Shown: one piece after another, positions 32,326 to 44,900 of the stretch
How positions within the stretch are numbered: the stretch's first letter is position 1
How the letters are laid out: the number at the start of each line of letters is the position of its first letter
Assembly: GCA_032718475.1 (NCBI GenBank)
Contig: JAUCBJ010006708.1
Span: 1 to 64,000 of the forward strand
Reading direction: 5' to 3'
DNA from: Nemertoderma westbladi
Taxonomy: Eukaryota; Xenacoelomorpha; Nemertodermatida; Nemertodermatidae
Length of the DNA: 64,000 bases
The notes under the pieces: model-generated
What the model saw: the letters and a program-made list of their open reading frames with translations, nothing else
What the model was told of the DNA's origin: nothing
Databases searched by the model: none
Program-made: the position numbers and the translations under genes

Positions 32326-33695
32326 AAGGGACGGATACGATACGATACGTAAACGGATTTTCGTATTTCGTATCGCAGTATTTTATTCGTATCGAATTTC
32401 GTATCGGATTATAAAAATTGTCTTCGTATCGTAAAATACGAAAAAATATTTTTCGTAGTTCGTATCGGATTTTCTTATCTTATTATTTTGTAAATATTCA
32501 TGTTTTTAACAGACAAACCAGAGATCACACCATTTATTTCTTTACATGTGAATAAATTAGGTTTCAGCTTATAGTTTTATTACCCATGTCAATAAAATTG
32601 TAACAAATGAGGATCGTTAATCGTAGAAAAATGATAAAATATAATCGAATAATCTATCCACCGAATGTATATGTCAGTACTGTAACCTCCCATGTACACG
32701 ACGATATCATGCACTGAACTGCAGCGACTGCCCTCCACTTTCCCGTCTCGCATCTCAATAACTAATAATTGTATTCAATTTATTTTCTATTTATTTATGT
32801 ACATAAATTTTACTGGTTTCCATTTACCCCGCCTGGGGGTGTATCGAATTAATATTAAAAATTACAGTTGAGCGAGGATAACTCTAATCGCGCCTACTGC
32901 ACAAGGCCTTGACGTCTTTCTAGTGAGAGAATAAAAAAATAATAAATTTATTTTGAAATAAAACATAGTTTTATTCTAGTATTAGTTTGACTTGGAAATT
33001 GAAGTTTTGCATTTTTTTCAATATTGGTAATAATGCACAGTCATCATTCTATATATAACAGCAGTAGGTATATACGTAAAGCAGTACAGTATACATAAAG
33101 TGGCAGGGTAATATGGAAACGCCTACTATTGGGCCGTGTTGCATAACGTCCATATGGGATGTTGTAGCCAGTAGACACACTATTGCTGTAGCAAGCATAC
33201 TGGACTGGAACATTGAAATAAAATATATTTGCCTATTATATAGATATTTATATGATTTTCTAAGTGTAGAATACAAAATCCCAATATTTTATCAACTCTT
33301 AGATAAAATACGATAGGAAAAACATACGAAATTGTTTCGTATTTCGTATCGTATCGTAATTCCTCAAAATTTCAAGAGTATTGTATCGTATCTTAAACAT
33401 TGGTTTGTATCGTATCGTATCGTATCGTATCGTATCGTATCGTATCGTATCGTATCGTATCGTATCGTATCGTATTGTCGTATCGTATCGTATCGTATCG
33501 TATCGTATCGTATCGTATCGTATCGTATCGTATCGTATCTGAAACATTGGTTTGTATCGTATCGTATCGTATCGTATCGTATCGTATCGTATCGTATCGT
33601 ATTGTATCGTATCGTATCGTATCGTATCGTATCGTATTGTCGTATCGTATCGTATCGTATCGTATCGTGTCGTATCGTATCGTATTCTGTCTCTG
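32326..33695. mobile_element. Non-autonomous hAT-like DNA transposon (TCGTA-rich ends)
   Basis: The element is bounded by a perfect 8-bp direct duplication CTTAAAAG at 32318-32325 and 33696-33703. Its ends are inverted: AAGGGACGGATACGATACG on the left and, read from the right, CAGAGACAGAATACGATACG. Eight-bp target duplications and short imperfect inverted ends are typical of hAT transposons. Both ends are rich in the 5-bp word TCGTA/TACGA. No transposase frame is present, so it would need a partner element to move. Confidence 0.75.
33407..33690. repeat. (TCGTA)n tandem array
   Basis: About 50 copies of a 5-bp unit, broken by a 20-25 bp interruption near 33540 and single-base variants, form the right end of the hAT-like element. 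The array carries open frames on both strands only because the unit lacks stop codons. Confidence 0.95.
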
Positions 33696-34018
33696 CTTAA
33701 AAGTTATACAGCTGTAATCCCCGTACCCAATTTCATTATAGTTTTTAATTAGTTCAAGTGATTTGCTTTAAGAAATGTGTTTTTAATTGATCTAAACGTA
33801 ATTAATTTATTAAAATGCCACGTCTCCAGCTATAGCTCCCTCCTTCGTTGGCATACTAACTATTGGCTATTAGTTGGAACCAGTCCAAATCTCATCACTA
33901 TTAGGCAACGCGTAATTACATCTATAGGACATAGGCAAGGCCGGCACTACTAGTGTAAAGTGACTAATAAGCCAGCTTGCTTATTATTTATTTATCTAGC
34001 AAAATGATTCCCTGGAGT

Positions 34019-35766
34019 CAAGGATGTTTACGTTACGTTACATTACTGTATTACGTTACGTTACGGTTGAAAAACTGAACTTTTTACGTTACGATATTAC
34101 ATTGCGGAATAATTTCCAAATTACATTACGTTACTGTATTCCGAAAAAAATAATTGCGTATTACCGAAAATACCGTAACGTAATAACCGGTTCAGATTCC
34201 ATAGGACCACAAAGAGATATTTAAAGTTTCATACTAATTTTGTTTGAAAATCGGAAAATTATAGTTTCAATGTTTTGAAATTGCAAATTAACTTAACATA
34301 AAAATAACTTTAAATTGGTAGAACGGCTTGGCTTGTGTTGTAATAGGTTGTCATAATAAGACATACAGGTAGCGGTAGCCCTGTAGGTAGGTCTACCATA
34401 CCGACCTACTGTTCTGTAAATCTATGATCTATACCATTACAGCATACTGCGTTGTTATAGGCTACAGCTGGTAGAGCAGAGACTCGGTATAAATAGTTCA
34501 GTCAGTAGCCCTAGTTAGCTTAACATTAATTAAAACTTAATGTTTAATTAAAACTTATTTTAACTTTAAATTAATTATTAATTAAAACTTCAACATAAAT
34601 AACTGGAGAAGCCAGGAAGCTGGCTATAAGGATACCGTGTACAGACAAACAAAACCGGATAGTACTAGATCGTGACAACAGTCGAAAACAAGCGAAAACA
34701 AGCGAAAACAGTTGGAATTTAGAGAAAACAGTCGAAAACAGTTAGATCGTTTAAAAATAATCATCCATGCATCCAGGTGAAAATAGATATTGAAGTTAAC
34801 TTGGTGTAATAATAGATTTAAAATTTAGTGGCATTTATAATGTCGCTAACTTAAGATGACGTACCCATGTACAATAACACTGCTCATATCAGCGAGTGTT
34901 GTAGTTACTGTGTCCGTACCGGTTGGGAAGAACCGTATTGAATTTATTATTATTGCAGAGATGCACTTTATTGATTGTTATACAGTAGTACTGTAGTAGT
35001 AGCTAGTACAGTAGGCCTAAGTTGGACTCCATGTCTGTAAGAACGATACTAGGTACGTAAAATACATAGCACATAGGCCTATTTCATTTCCAGCAATAAA
35101 TAATTGTGTTTGTTCTGATAATGGCGAAACCGCTGGAAGCGAAGATACCGGAACTTCGTACTTCCACATCTTCTTCTATCGGTGCCGGTACGGGTGCCGG
35201 TACAATTGACTCACTGAATACTCTACTCTGTAGGCTTACTGCCGCACTGGAGTAATCCATAATCAACGGGTAATCAGTGTTATTGTACATGGGTTACGGG
35301 TAAAACGTCATCTTAAGTTAGCGACATTATAAATGCCACTAAATTTTAAATCTATTATTACACCTAGTTAACTTCAGTATCTATTTTCACCTGGATGCAT
35401 GGATGATTATTTTTAAACGATCTAACTGTTTTCGTCTGTTTTCCCTACATTTCAACTGATTCCGCCTGTTTTCGATTGTTGTCACAATCTAGTACTATCC
35501 AACAAAACCTAAAAGCATTTAACTTTATATGGAATAGCTAGAACGTTCAAGTGAAAGTTTTTTGTTGAAAGATTTACTTTTTTGTCCAAAATGATTGCTT
35601 GGTAGATAAAACAAATATTACGCTATTACGTTACGGTTTATTAAATTAAAATTAAAATATACAGTAATATTACGTTACGGTATTGAAAAAGCTATTACGT
35701 TACGGAAAAATATTGAGCTACGGTATTCCTGAAAAGATACCGTAACGTAACGTAATAACATCCTTG
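34019..35766. mobile_element. Non-autonomous hAT-like foldback transposon (CGTTA-rich ends)
   Basis: A perfect 8-bp direct duplication CCTGGAGT occurs at 34011-34018 and 35767-35774. The ends are inverted: CAAGGATGTTTACGTTACG on the left matches CAAGGATGTTATTACGTTACG read from the right. Beyond these, both sides contain many ACGTTACG words. The 8-bp duplication and CA(A/G)GG-type ends fit the hAT superfamily. A second, inner inverted repeat (34651-35508) sits inside. No transposase is encoded. Confidence 0.8.
34651..35508. repeat. Inverted repeat with ~230-bp arms inside the hAT-like element
   Basis: The arm at 34651-34882 is the reverse complement, with scattered differences, of 35275-35508. 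About 390 bp separate them. The arms include repeated GAAAACAG words. This could be a foldback core of the same element or a nested smaller element; no separate target duplication is clear. Confidence 0.8.
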
Positions 35767-35774
35767 CCTGGAGT

Positions 35775-36910
35775 CTTTAATCATATTCTTTAGAATCATT
35801 AGCTAAATAATTTATTTGAGGTGTTGACCTTATAAATTAATATTTCAGTATCAATACTATCGGCATAAGGTAAGTTTTAATAATTTTTACATATTTGGTT
35901 GCCTCCACACGTAAAAATATAATACTTTTAAAACACAAATTTCCTGTTAATACCTCTGCCTTTCATTAATCCTCTGTGCTCCTTTGGTTTGGGGTGCGTG
36001 GTGCAGATTAAGAGATTTATTCTTATTGGCAGTTTGATTAAATTTCTTATTTATTTATTTAAATTTCTTAAGTACCGATTTTGGGATAGAATTGCTCAAT
36101 TTGAATCTGTATCTGATAACTTAGCCTCGTGCTGCGCGAAGGCCCCACGAACGTGTAATAATCCGTATTTAAAATGTTTAGAGCTAATCTGTTTAATGTT
36201 GTGTTTGTATAGGTGTTGTTGGTTGGTTAAGGAGCCTTTATTGTTTCTCGGCGTGTTAATTTGCATAAAATATTTTCCTGGAATAATGCGACAGTATTTG
36301 CAAATTAAATAAAGTCTCATAAATATAAAATTAAGTAGCTAACTTAGGGGTCATCCATAAAAGACGTCCGAGCTAGAGGGGGGGGGGTCGGCCGAATTCG
36401 GACATTTACGGACAGGGGGGGGGGGGGGGGGGTGTAGCAAAATTCGGACGTCTGTTTTTAAATTTTTTATTGTCAACTTTGCAGCCCATATGGCCAAATG
36501 TAGTCTAAACTTAACTTTGGGATGGGCACCTAGGCCCCGCATATTTAAAGTGAAAGTAAACGTTTGGCTAGGTATCACAGACGATGCTATTAAGGTCAGA
36601 TTTAGATGTCTATCAAACACACTAACTCCCCGGGGCACTGGTTAAGAATAGCCGGAGGTTAATTTTCGCGAGAGTTATCTCGTCTCATCTCGTACTACGT
36701 TCTCATCACCAATTTGGGAGGAATCATTCCTAGCTGACTCGTAAACTACAGTATTTTATATAGTTTTCTATATATATTAGTACTGTTAATATTAGTAGTC
36801 GCCCCCCTAGCTGTACAATGTACAGCAATAATTCGTGTATTTGTTTTCTGAAACTTTGCCCGCGGGCAATGATCCTCCATGAGCAAACATCGCCCACTAA
36901 ATAATTATTT
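35775..36910. other. Intergenic DNA with G-runs, no supported gene
   Basis: A 107-codon frame at 35989-36312 has no recognisable family or gene context and is not called. Near 36350-36460 the segment GGGGTCATCCATAAAAGACG and an inverted TCGGACGTCTG flank two G-runs (36378-36387 and 36415-36432); this resembles the end of a DNA transposon, but no matching second end is found. Confidence 0.4.
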
Positions 36911-37031
36911 TTTGGTTAGAAAAAGCCCTCTCTGTAACCTGCTACTTTCCTTCAATTGGTAACAACATCGTTTATTGTTTTGGTTAGAAAAAGCCGACTC
37001 TGTAACCTGTTCCTTTCCCTCAATTGGTAAC
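36911..37031 (-). repeat. 68-bp repeat, two copies in inverted orientation
   Basis: Two copies of the unit that forms the array at 41846-42744 occur here as reverse complement (GGTTAGAAAAAGCC ... CCTTTCCCTCAATTGGT). They lie left of the 48-bp array, while the larger array lies to its right in the opposite orientation. Confidence 0.85.
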
Positions 37032-37252
37032 TGAAATGGTAACTAACACAAATATTATGGGCGAAGGTTGCTGGCGGGCGAAGATTCCCTTGCGGGCGAA
37101 GTTTTCACCGAGCGAAGTTTTCACCGGGCGAAGTTTGGATGCGGGCGAAGGTTGCACCATTCCTTGGCCAGCATCCCACCTCGGCACTAACAAACCTAAG
37201 TCAACGACAGACCGGAGAGACCCAGGCTACATCCCCCTAGTGGCCTATCAAG

Positions 37253-40200
37253 TACAACTAACAGCACTGCGACAAGTAGAACTAACAACACTGCAGCATG
37301 TGTGAATAACAGCACTACGGCATGTAGAACTAACAACACTGCAGCATGTGTGAATAACAGCACTACGGCATGTAGAGCTAACAACACCTCAGTATGTGTG
37401 AATAACACCACTACGGCATGTAGAACTAACAACACTGCAGCATGTGTGAATAACAGCACTACGGCATGTAGAACTAACAACACTGCAGTATGTGTGAATA
37501 ACAGCACTATGGCATGTAGAACTAACAACACTGCAGCATGTGTGAATAACAGCACTACGGCATGTAGAACTAACAACACTGCAGCATGTGTGAATAACAG
37601 CACTATGGCATGTATAACTAACAACACTGCAGCATGTGTGAATAACAGCACTATGGCATGTAGAACTAACAACACTGCAGCATGTGTTAATAACAGCACT
37701 ACGGCATGTAGAACTAACAACACTGCAGCATGTGTGAATAACAGCACTACGGCATTTAGAACTAACAACACTGCTGCATGTGTAAATAACAGCACTGCGG
37801 CATGTAGAACTAACAACACTGCAGCATGTGTGAATAACAGCACTACGGCATGTAGAACTAACAACACTACAGCATGTGTGAATAACAGCACTACGGCATG
37901 TAGAACTAACAACACTGCAGCATGTGTGAATAACAGCACTACGGCATTTAGAACTATCAACACTGCAGCATGTGTGAATAACAGCACTGCGGCATGTAGA
38001 ACTAACAACACTGCAGCATGTGTGAATAACAGCACTACGGCATGTATAACTAACAACACTGCAGCATGTGTGAATAACAGCACTGCGGCATGTAGAACTA
38101 ACAACACTGCAGCATGTGTGAATAACAGCACTACGGCATTTAGAACTAACAACACTGCAGCATGTGTGAATAACAGCACTGCGGCATGTAGAACTAACAA
38201 CACTGCAGCATGTGTGAATAACAGCACTACGGCATTTAGAACTAACAACACTGCAGCATGTGTGAATAACAGCACTACGGCATGTAGAACTAACAACACT
38301 GCAGCATGTGTGAATAACAGCACTACGGCATGTAGAACTAACAACACTGCAGCATGTGTGAATAACAGCACTACGGCATGTAGAACTAACAACACTGCAG
38401 CATGTGTGAATAACAGCACTACGGCATTTAGAACTAACAACACTGCAGCATGTGTGAATAACAGCACTGCGGCATGTAGAACTAACAACACTGCAGCATG
38501 TGTGAATAACAGCACTACGGCATGTAGAACTAACAAAACTGCAGCATGTGTGAATAACAGCACTACGGCATGTAGAACTAACAACACTGCAGCATGTGTG
38601 AATAACAGCACTACGGCATGTAGAACTAACAACACTGCAGCATGTGTGAATAACAGCACTACGGCATTTAGAACTAACAACACTGCAGCATGTGTGAATA
38701 ACAGCACTGCGGCATGTAGAACTAACAACACTGCAGCATGTGTGAATAACAGCACTACGGCATTTAGAACTAACAACACTGCAGCATGTGTGAATAACAG
38801 CACTACGGCATGTAGAACTAACAACACTGCAGCATGTGTGAATAACAGCACTACGGCATGTAGAACTAACAACACTGCAGCATGTGTGAATAACAGCACT
38901 ACGGCATGTAGAACTAACAACACTGCAGCATGTGTGAATAACAGCACTACGGCATTTAGAACTAACAACACTGCAGCATGTGTGAATAACAGCACTGCGG
39001 CATGTAGAACTAACAACACTGCAGCATGTGTGAATAACAGCACTACGGCATGTAGAACTAACAAAACTGCAGCATGTGTGAATAACAGCACTACGGCATG
39101 TAGAACTAACAACACTGCAGCATGTGTGAATAACAGCACTACGGTATGTAGAACTAACAACACTGTAGCATGTGTGAATAACAGCACTACGGCATTTAGA
39201 ACTAACAACACTGCAGCATGTGTGAATAACAGCACTGCGGCATGTAGAACTAACAACACTGCAGCATGTGTGAATAACAGCACTACGGCATGTAGAACTA
39301 ACAACACTGCAGCATGTGTGAATAACAGCACTACGGCATGTAGAACTAACAACACTGCAGCATGTGTGAATAACAGCACTACGGCATTTAGAACTAACAA
39401 CACTGCAGCATGTGTGAATAACAGCACTGCGGCATGTAGAACTAACAACACTGCAGCATGTGTGAATAACAGCACTACGGCATGTAGAACTAACAAAACT
39501 GCAGCATGTGTGAATAACAGCACTACGGCATGTAGAACTAACAACACTGCAGCATGTGTGAATAACAGCACTGCCGCATGTAGAACTAACAACACTGCAG
39601 CATGTGTGAATAACAGCACTACGGCATGTAGAACTAACAACACTGCAGCATGTGTGATTAACAGCACTACGGCATGTAGAACTAACAACACTGCAGCATG
39701 TGTGAATAACAGCACTACGGCATGTAGAACTAACAACACTGCAGCATGTGTGAATAACAGCACTACGGTATGTAGAACTAACAACACTGTAGCATGTGTG
39801 AATAACAGCACTACGGCATTTAGAACTAACAACACTGCAGTATGTGTGAATAACAGCACTACGGCATGTAGAACTAACAACACTGCAGCATGTGTGAATA
39901 ACAGCACTACGGTATGTAGAACTAACAACACTGCAGCATGTGTGAATAACAGCACTACGGCATGTAGAACTAACAACACTGCAGCATGTGTGAATAACAG
40001 CACTGCGGCATGTAGAACTAACAACACTGCAGCATGTGTGAATCACAGCACTGCGGCATGTAGAACTAACAACACTGCAGCATGTGTGAATAACAGCACT
40101 ACGGCATGTAGAACTAACAACACTGCAGCATGTGTGAATAACAGCACTACGGCATGTAGAACTAACAACACTGCAGCATGTGTGAATAACAGCACTACGG

Positions 40201-40327
40201 CATGTAGGACTAACAACACTGCAGCATGTGTGAATAACAGCACTACGGCATGTAGAACTAACAACACTGCAGCTTGTGTGAATAACAGCACTACGGCATG
40301 TAGAACTAACAGCCCTACGGCATTTTC
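37253..40327. repeat. 48-bp minisatellite, about 64 copies
   Basis: The 48-bp unit is itself two diverged 24-bp halves (AACAACACTGCAGCATGTGTG and AATAACAGCACTACGGCATG). Because 48 is divisible by three and the unit lacks stops, frames of 1012 (plus), 943 and 1012 (minus) codons run through it. The plus frame would read TNNTAACVNNSTTACR repeats full of N-X-T/S sites and cysteine. Recurring variants (a Cys-to-Phe change, a Lys change near 38536, 39064 and 39496) show higher-order duplication of blocks of 9-11 units. I see no signal peptide or splice context proving translation, so this is called as DNA repeat only. Confidence 0.95.
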
Positions 40328-40340
40328 TATTATCAGATAG

Positions 40341-41845
40341 TCGGGGAACTTTCGACGCAAGAAAAATTGTATCCTCTCTAGGGGAAAATCGACGCAATAA
40401 TGGTCGGCTATATGAATCCAATAACAATGCGTCTACCCTAATTACTGTCCCTCATTATCATGTACAGCATTTGATTGGTTAATTGGTATAACTACGTACT
40501 ATATAGTTGGCCAGTTATTACTATTTACTATTAATTATATATTTAATGTCTATTTAAATTATTTTGAATCTGTTAACTAGTATATATGAATAATAAAGTG
40601 GGTACAAATATTATTATGACTATTACTCCGTTGGCAAAGACATACCAGTTCATTTCATTTTATATGAAAGCCGACCAGCCGACCACAGTTGACTTATGGA
40701 GGATCGCTAGAAGTCGGCTAGTTTACACATAAGGTATTTAGGTTAGGCCAAGTTCCAACCACTCTTGGGTCATGTATAAAGAGTAAGTCGCAAGTGGTCG
40801 GCTTACATATATATCATCATAGACTACATAAAGTTTTGGTCTAACATTTACACTCATTTTTAACGGAATAATTTGTTTGCGGTAAAGGTAAATGATACGT
40901 ACCGCCGTGTCTATTGGTTTGGTTACTTCCGAAACAGATCATTACAGAAATGGATTACAAAAATAGGTTTATCTTACCAAATTCAATGCAATTTCTTCAT
41001 TCCATGCTGACTCCTATTCGCCGATATTAAATAAATAAAATAATTCTCGTACATATATTAAAAAAAATATGTAAAAAATTTAAAACAATTCATTACAAAC
41101 TAACTGCCTCCACTCTGCGTCCAAACCCACACCAGAAGGATATTGTTTTACTATCGAAATATCTATGAATATCTCGTGAACATAAATATCACAAAAACTA
41201 AAATATGGCTCACATTATAATATATAACAAAAGTATAACTTACAATGGGTTGATTTACAATTATTAAGTTCTGGAACTGAAGGTTATTGGATGGAACGAG
41301 AAGGAACGTTGGTAACTGGGGAGGTTCGTCTATAATTATTCACTTCGAATTTGATCTTCTGTATCGTTGATCAACCTAAAATAATAATATTACAAGCCGA
41401 TAGTAATTATGGTTTAGTAATAATGACAGTAGGTATCTATGTATGTAAAGATTGATGTTCTGTGTTGGTATCTACGTACATACTGATGGTAAAGGCAGTG
41501 ATTTTTTATGTCCTTTTATTTGACTTTTTTTGTCATTTTTTTTTTCGAATTATGCATAATGACTTTTGTTGTCCTTTTAATGACTTTTATTGTCCTTTTA
41601 ATGACTTTTTATGTATGTATTTCTTCAAACTGTCAGACTGCTGATTTCTGGACTGTCAGACAGTTGATTTCACTATGCCTGTGCCAAAACATTCCATGAT
41701 TCCATGATTTATAGACTATGAGATAGATTTCCATATGCGCCTGTGGTAAAAAGACTCTATATTTAATAGTTTGTGGTTGTTGTCGATAATCGATTACCAC
41801 ATGACGTAGCAAAACACTCATTTTATAGCCAAAAACAATTACCAA
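40341..41845. other. Intergenic AT-rich DNA, no gene seen
   Basis: About 1.5 kb without a supported gene. Near 41505-41610 a T-rich stretch repeats TGACTTTTATTGTCCTTTTA; a related sequence appears inverted near 43130-43180, which may mark the ends of an old mobile element around the 68-bp array. Confidence 0.4.
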
Positions 41846-42744
41846 TTGATGGAAAGGAGCAGGTTAAGGCCGAGTTTTCTAACCAAAACAATAAACAGTC
41901 ACTTTACCAAATCAGGGAAAGGAGCAGGTTACAGAGACGGGATTTTCTAACCAAAACAATAAACGATCACTTAACTAATTGAGGGAAAGGATCAGGTTAC
42001 AGAGGCGGGATTTTCTAACCAAAACAATAAATGATCACTTAACTTATTGAGGGAAAGGAGCAGGTTACAGAGGCGGGATTTTCTAACCAAATCAATAAAC
42101 GATCATTTAACTAATTGAGGGAAAGGGACAGGTTACAGAGGCGGAATTTTCTAACCAAAACAACAGACGATCACTTAACTAATTGAGGGAAAGGAGCAGG
42201 TTACAGAGGTGGGATTTTCTAACCAAAACAATAAACGATCATTTAACTAATTGAGGGAAAGGGGCAGGTTACAGAGGCGGGCCTTTCTAACCAAAACAAT
42301 AAACGGTCACTTTACCAATTCAGGGAAAGGAGCAGGTTACAGAGGCGGGATTTTTCTAACCAAAACAATAAACGATCATTTAACTAATTGAGGGAAAGGG
42401 GCAGGTTACAGAGGTGGGATTTTCTAACCAAAACAATAAACGATCATTTAACTAATTGAGGGAAAGGAGCAGGTTACAGAGACGGGATTTTCTATCCAAA
42501 ACAATAAACGATAACATTACCAATTGAGAGAAAGGAGCAGGTTACAGAGGCGGGATTTTCTAACCAAAACAATAAACGATAACATTACCAATTGAGGGAA
42601 AGGAGCAGGTTACAGAGGCGGGATTTTCTAACCAAAACAATAAACGATCACTTAACTAATTGAGGGAAAGGAGCAGGTTAAGGCCGGATTTTCTAACCAA
42701 AACAATAAACAGTCACTTTACCAAATCAGGGAAAGGAGCAGGTT
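41846..42744 (+). repeat. 68-bp minisatellite, about 14 copies
   Basis: The unit begins GGGAAAGGAGCAGGTTACAG and contains TTCTAACCAAAACAATAAAC and a variable ACTAATTGA end. Copies differ by a few bases each. No coding role is suggested. Two reverse-complement copies are at 36911-37031. Confidence 0.95.
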
Positions 42745-44431
42745 ATCCGTAACACTACTCAGACAGTAGTCATGATCCATTATTGATTATAAAACTAATA
42801 CAGTAATAGGCCTAAATTATGTGAAAGGTATATCCACATTTTCCAGAATCCTGCAATCCAGTTTGGCCTATCAATTATTTAAAATTTATTAGCACAACCG
42901 GTAGGCCTACCATTACCTTATTTAAATGGTAGGCTACACAGTAGGCCTATAGCAGTACCGGTGCCGGTACCGGTACTAAAATACAGAAATACCTGCTTTA
43001 TACCTACATCTGTACATACATAATACAGCAAAATAGTGCTATATATACTAATACCGGCACTGATAGCCTGAGAGAACAGCAGTAGAGAAACCGGTAGCAT
43101 GGAACCTAACATTAGACTTTTGGAGGACATAAAAAATAAAAAATAAAGGACAAAAAAAGGATTTAAACGGACAATAAAAATTATTGCGGATGGTAAATCT
43201 CCGTATGTACTTTATGTACGTACATAGAGACAGCTGGTTGGTCTAATTATGTACGAACAGACAGATAATTGGTCTAGTTATTTATACTGTATAACCTGAT
43301 TAAGTGTACGGTCACACTGTGACTGGAATGTTGTTGTATGTTTATGAAGCAACATTAATAATGTTGGTGAAAGATTTAATATAAGATGTTCAGGAGAAAA
43401 TATATTACTAAAAATGTATCTATTTCTACAAAAATAATTCTGCACCTTTGCTACTTTATATGTATAACATAAGGCAACGCAATTAGATTACAAACTTACA
43501 TTTATTTGTAGATAAATTTTGTCTTTCGTCAGGATCTTTGGAGCTGAATAAATTGTAGCGATTCTGCGACACTGTGATTAAGTACTCGTAAGGTATACTG
43601 ACTGACACACAGCCGTTTATCAGCCTTTTTTATGGTTAGGTAACAACTGAACTTTACTTCTACAAATATGGGTGTTACTATTTAGTTCACTAATTAATGG
43701 GCTGTGTGTTCCAAGGGAGATATTATCTATCGCAAATATCTCTGTAATGTAATGTTTGTCATCTTTATACAAGAAGGGGGTGTGTGTACGTAGAAATCGA
43801 TTATAATTAATTGAAATCCGTGACTATGTTCCTTGAATATGACTCAGGTCATGGGAACCAATAATCTTAACGGAAGTTTCCCCTACTGTAAGATAACCAA
43901 GGATATAACACCCAGGATATATATTCATCGCCTGTCTCCAACACTCATGGTATTTGACAATAAATCTCAGCATAAGTCATGTGATGATGTTTAGTGCTGT
44001 TCTTAATAGTCTTTTATGTGGATTTCAATTTGATAGAGAATCAATGGGTGTGGTGAGTTACTGTAACTTTGGCGCTCGTCTAGGAAATACTACTACTGCT
44101 ATCGGAGTGCTGCATTGCAGCAGCATAGTTTTATTACATATATATTAAATATAATTAAGTATAATACTACTTTGATCACCTGACAAAGATCGAACCCGGA
44201 GAACGGACAGAGACCCGGACAGAACCACGGGGGCGGACAATTACCCACAGTTGGCTTATGGGGCAGACAGAGACCCGAACCGAACCCAGGGGGGGGGGGG
44301 GGGGGGGCACAGCCACACAGTGGATTCTAGACAATGTACAGTAACACATAAAGATGAAAGTTCACTTACTCAAAAATGGTACGCTATGGTGATGGAAGCG
44401 TTGCTGGGCGACCTAAATAGTTAAGAGATTA
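42745..44431. other. Intergenic DNA, no gene seen
   Basis: Contains an ACCGGT/GCCGGT short tandem near 42955-42975, AT-rich single-copy-like DNA, and a G-run at about 44290-44307 after a CAGAGACCCG-type duplicate. No frame has recognisable protein features. Confidence 0.4.
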
Positions 44432-44824
44432 TTGGGAGGTGGTGAACTCAATAGGGCCAGGATATGGGTATTTCCCATATCATATGAAATCTACTTTATC
44501 GTAAAGGAAGAGCACAGAGCTCAGGCAGAGGCGATTATAGCAGGAACCGGCATCCAACTTCCCTATGGACACCGGGTACTTGGATCTGTAATAGGATCTC
44601 AGCCAGCCTGTCAGAAATTCATATCACAGCGAGTCGGCCAACTACAAAAGGAGTTACCTTGTTTCAATGATTTCGCAGGTTCAGCCCCACACCCCGTTTA
44701 CAGCTGCCTAATGTATGCAGCCAAAGTTTACTTATCTCTCTCGTACAACCCCAGATTTCGTGGAAAACTTGTTCCATTTGTGCGTTTGATTTTGATTTAT
44801 TATAGCATTGTTATTATTATTTGA
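44432..44824 (+). pseudogene. Reverse-transcriptase-type retroelement fragment
   Basis: A 130-codon frame contains the run VKEEHRAQAE, then a GTGI segment, GHRVLGSVIGS and a downstream SQRVGQLQKEL stretch. Reverse transcriptases of non-LTR or DIRS-like elements in many invertebrates have this arrangement just after the polymerase palm (a Lys-Glu start, then a G-x-LG-x-xIG turn). Only this short piece is present, with no polymerase active-site motif, so it is a remnant. Family naming is from memory of the pattern and not exact. Confidence 0.5.
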
Positions 44825-44900
44825 AATAATATTATTTATTTTGTTCATATATTATATTAAACATTTACAATCTCTTTAGTATAAATTCCTTTCAATAATT

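Noticed and set aside
33332-33752. Repetitive Ser/Tyr/Arg/Ile/Val frames near 33.4-33.7 kb
   Set aside because: These are translations of the TCGTA simple repeat.
35989-36312. 107-codon frame as a membrane protein gene
   Set aside because: It is Leu/Ile/Lys-rich as expected of AT-rich DNA, with no homologous motif, no partner exon and no supporting signals.
37302-40340. 1012-codon plus-strand frame (and two long minus-strand frames) as protein genes
   Set aside because: They arise from a 48-bp stop-free tandem unit; no signal peptide, splice site or promoter context supports translation.
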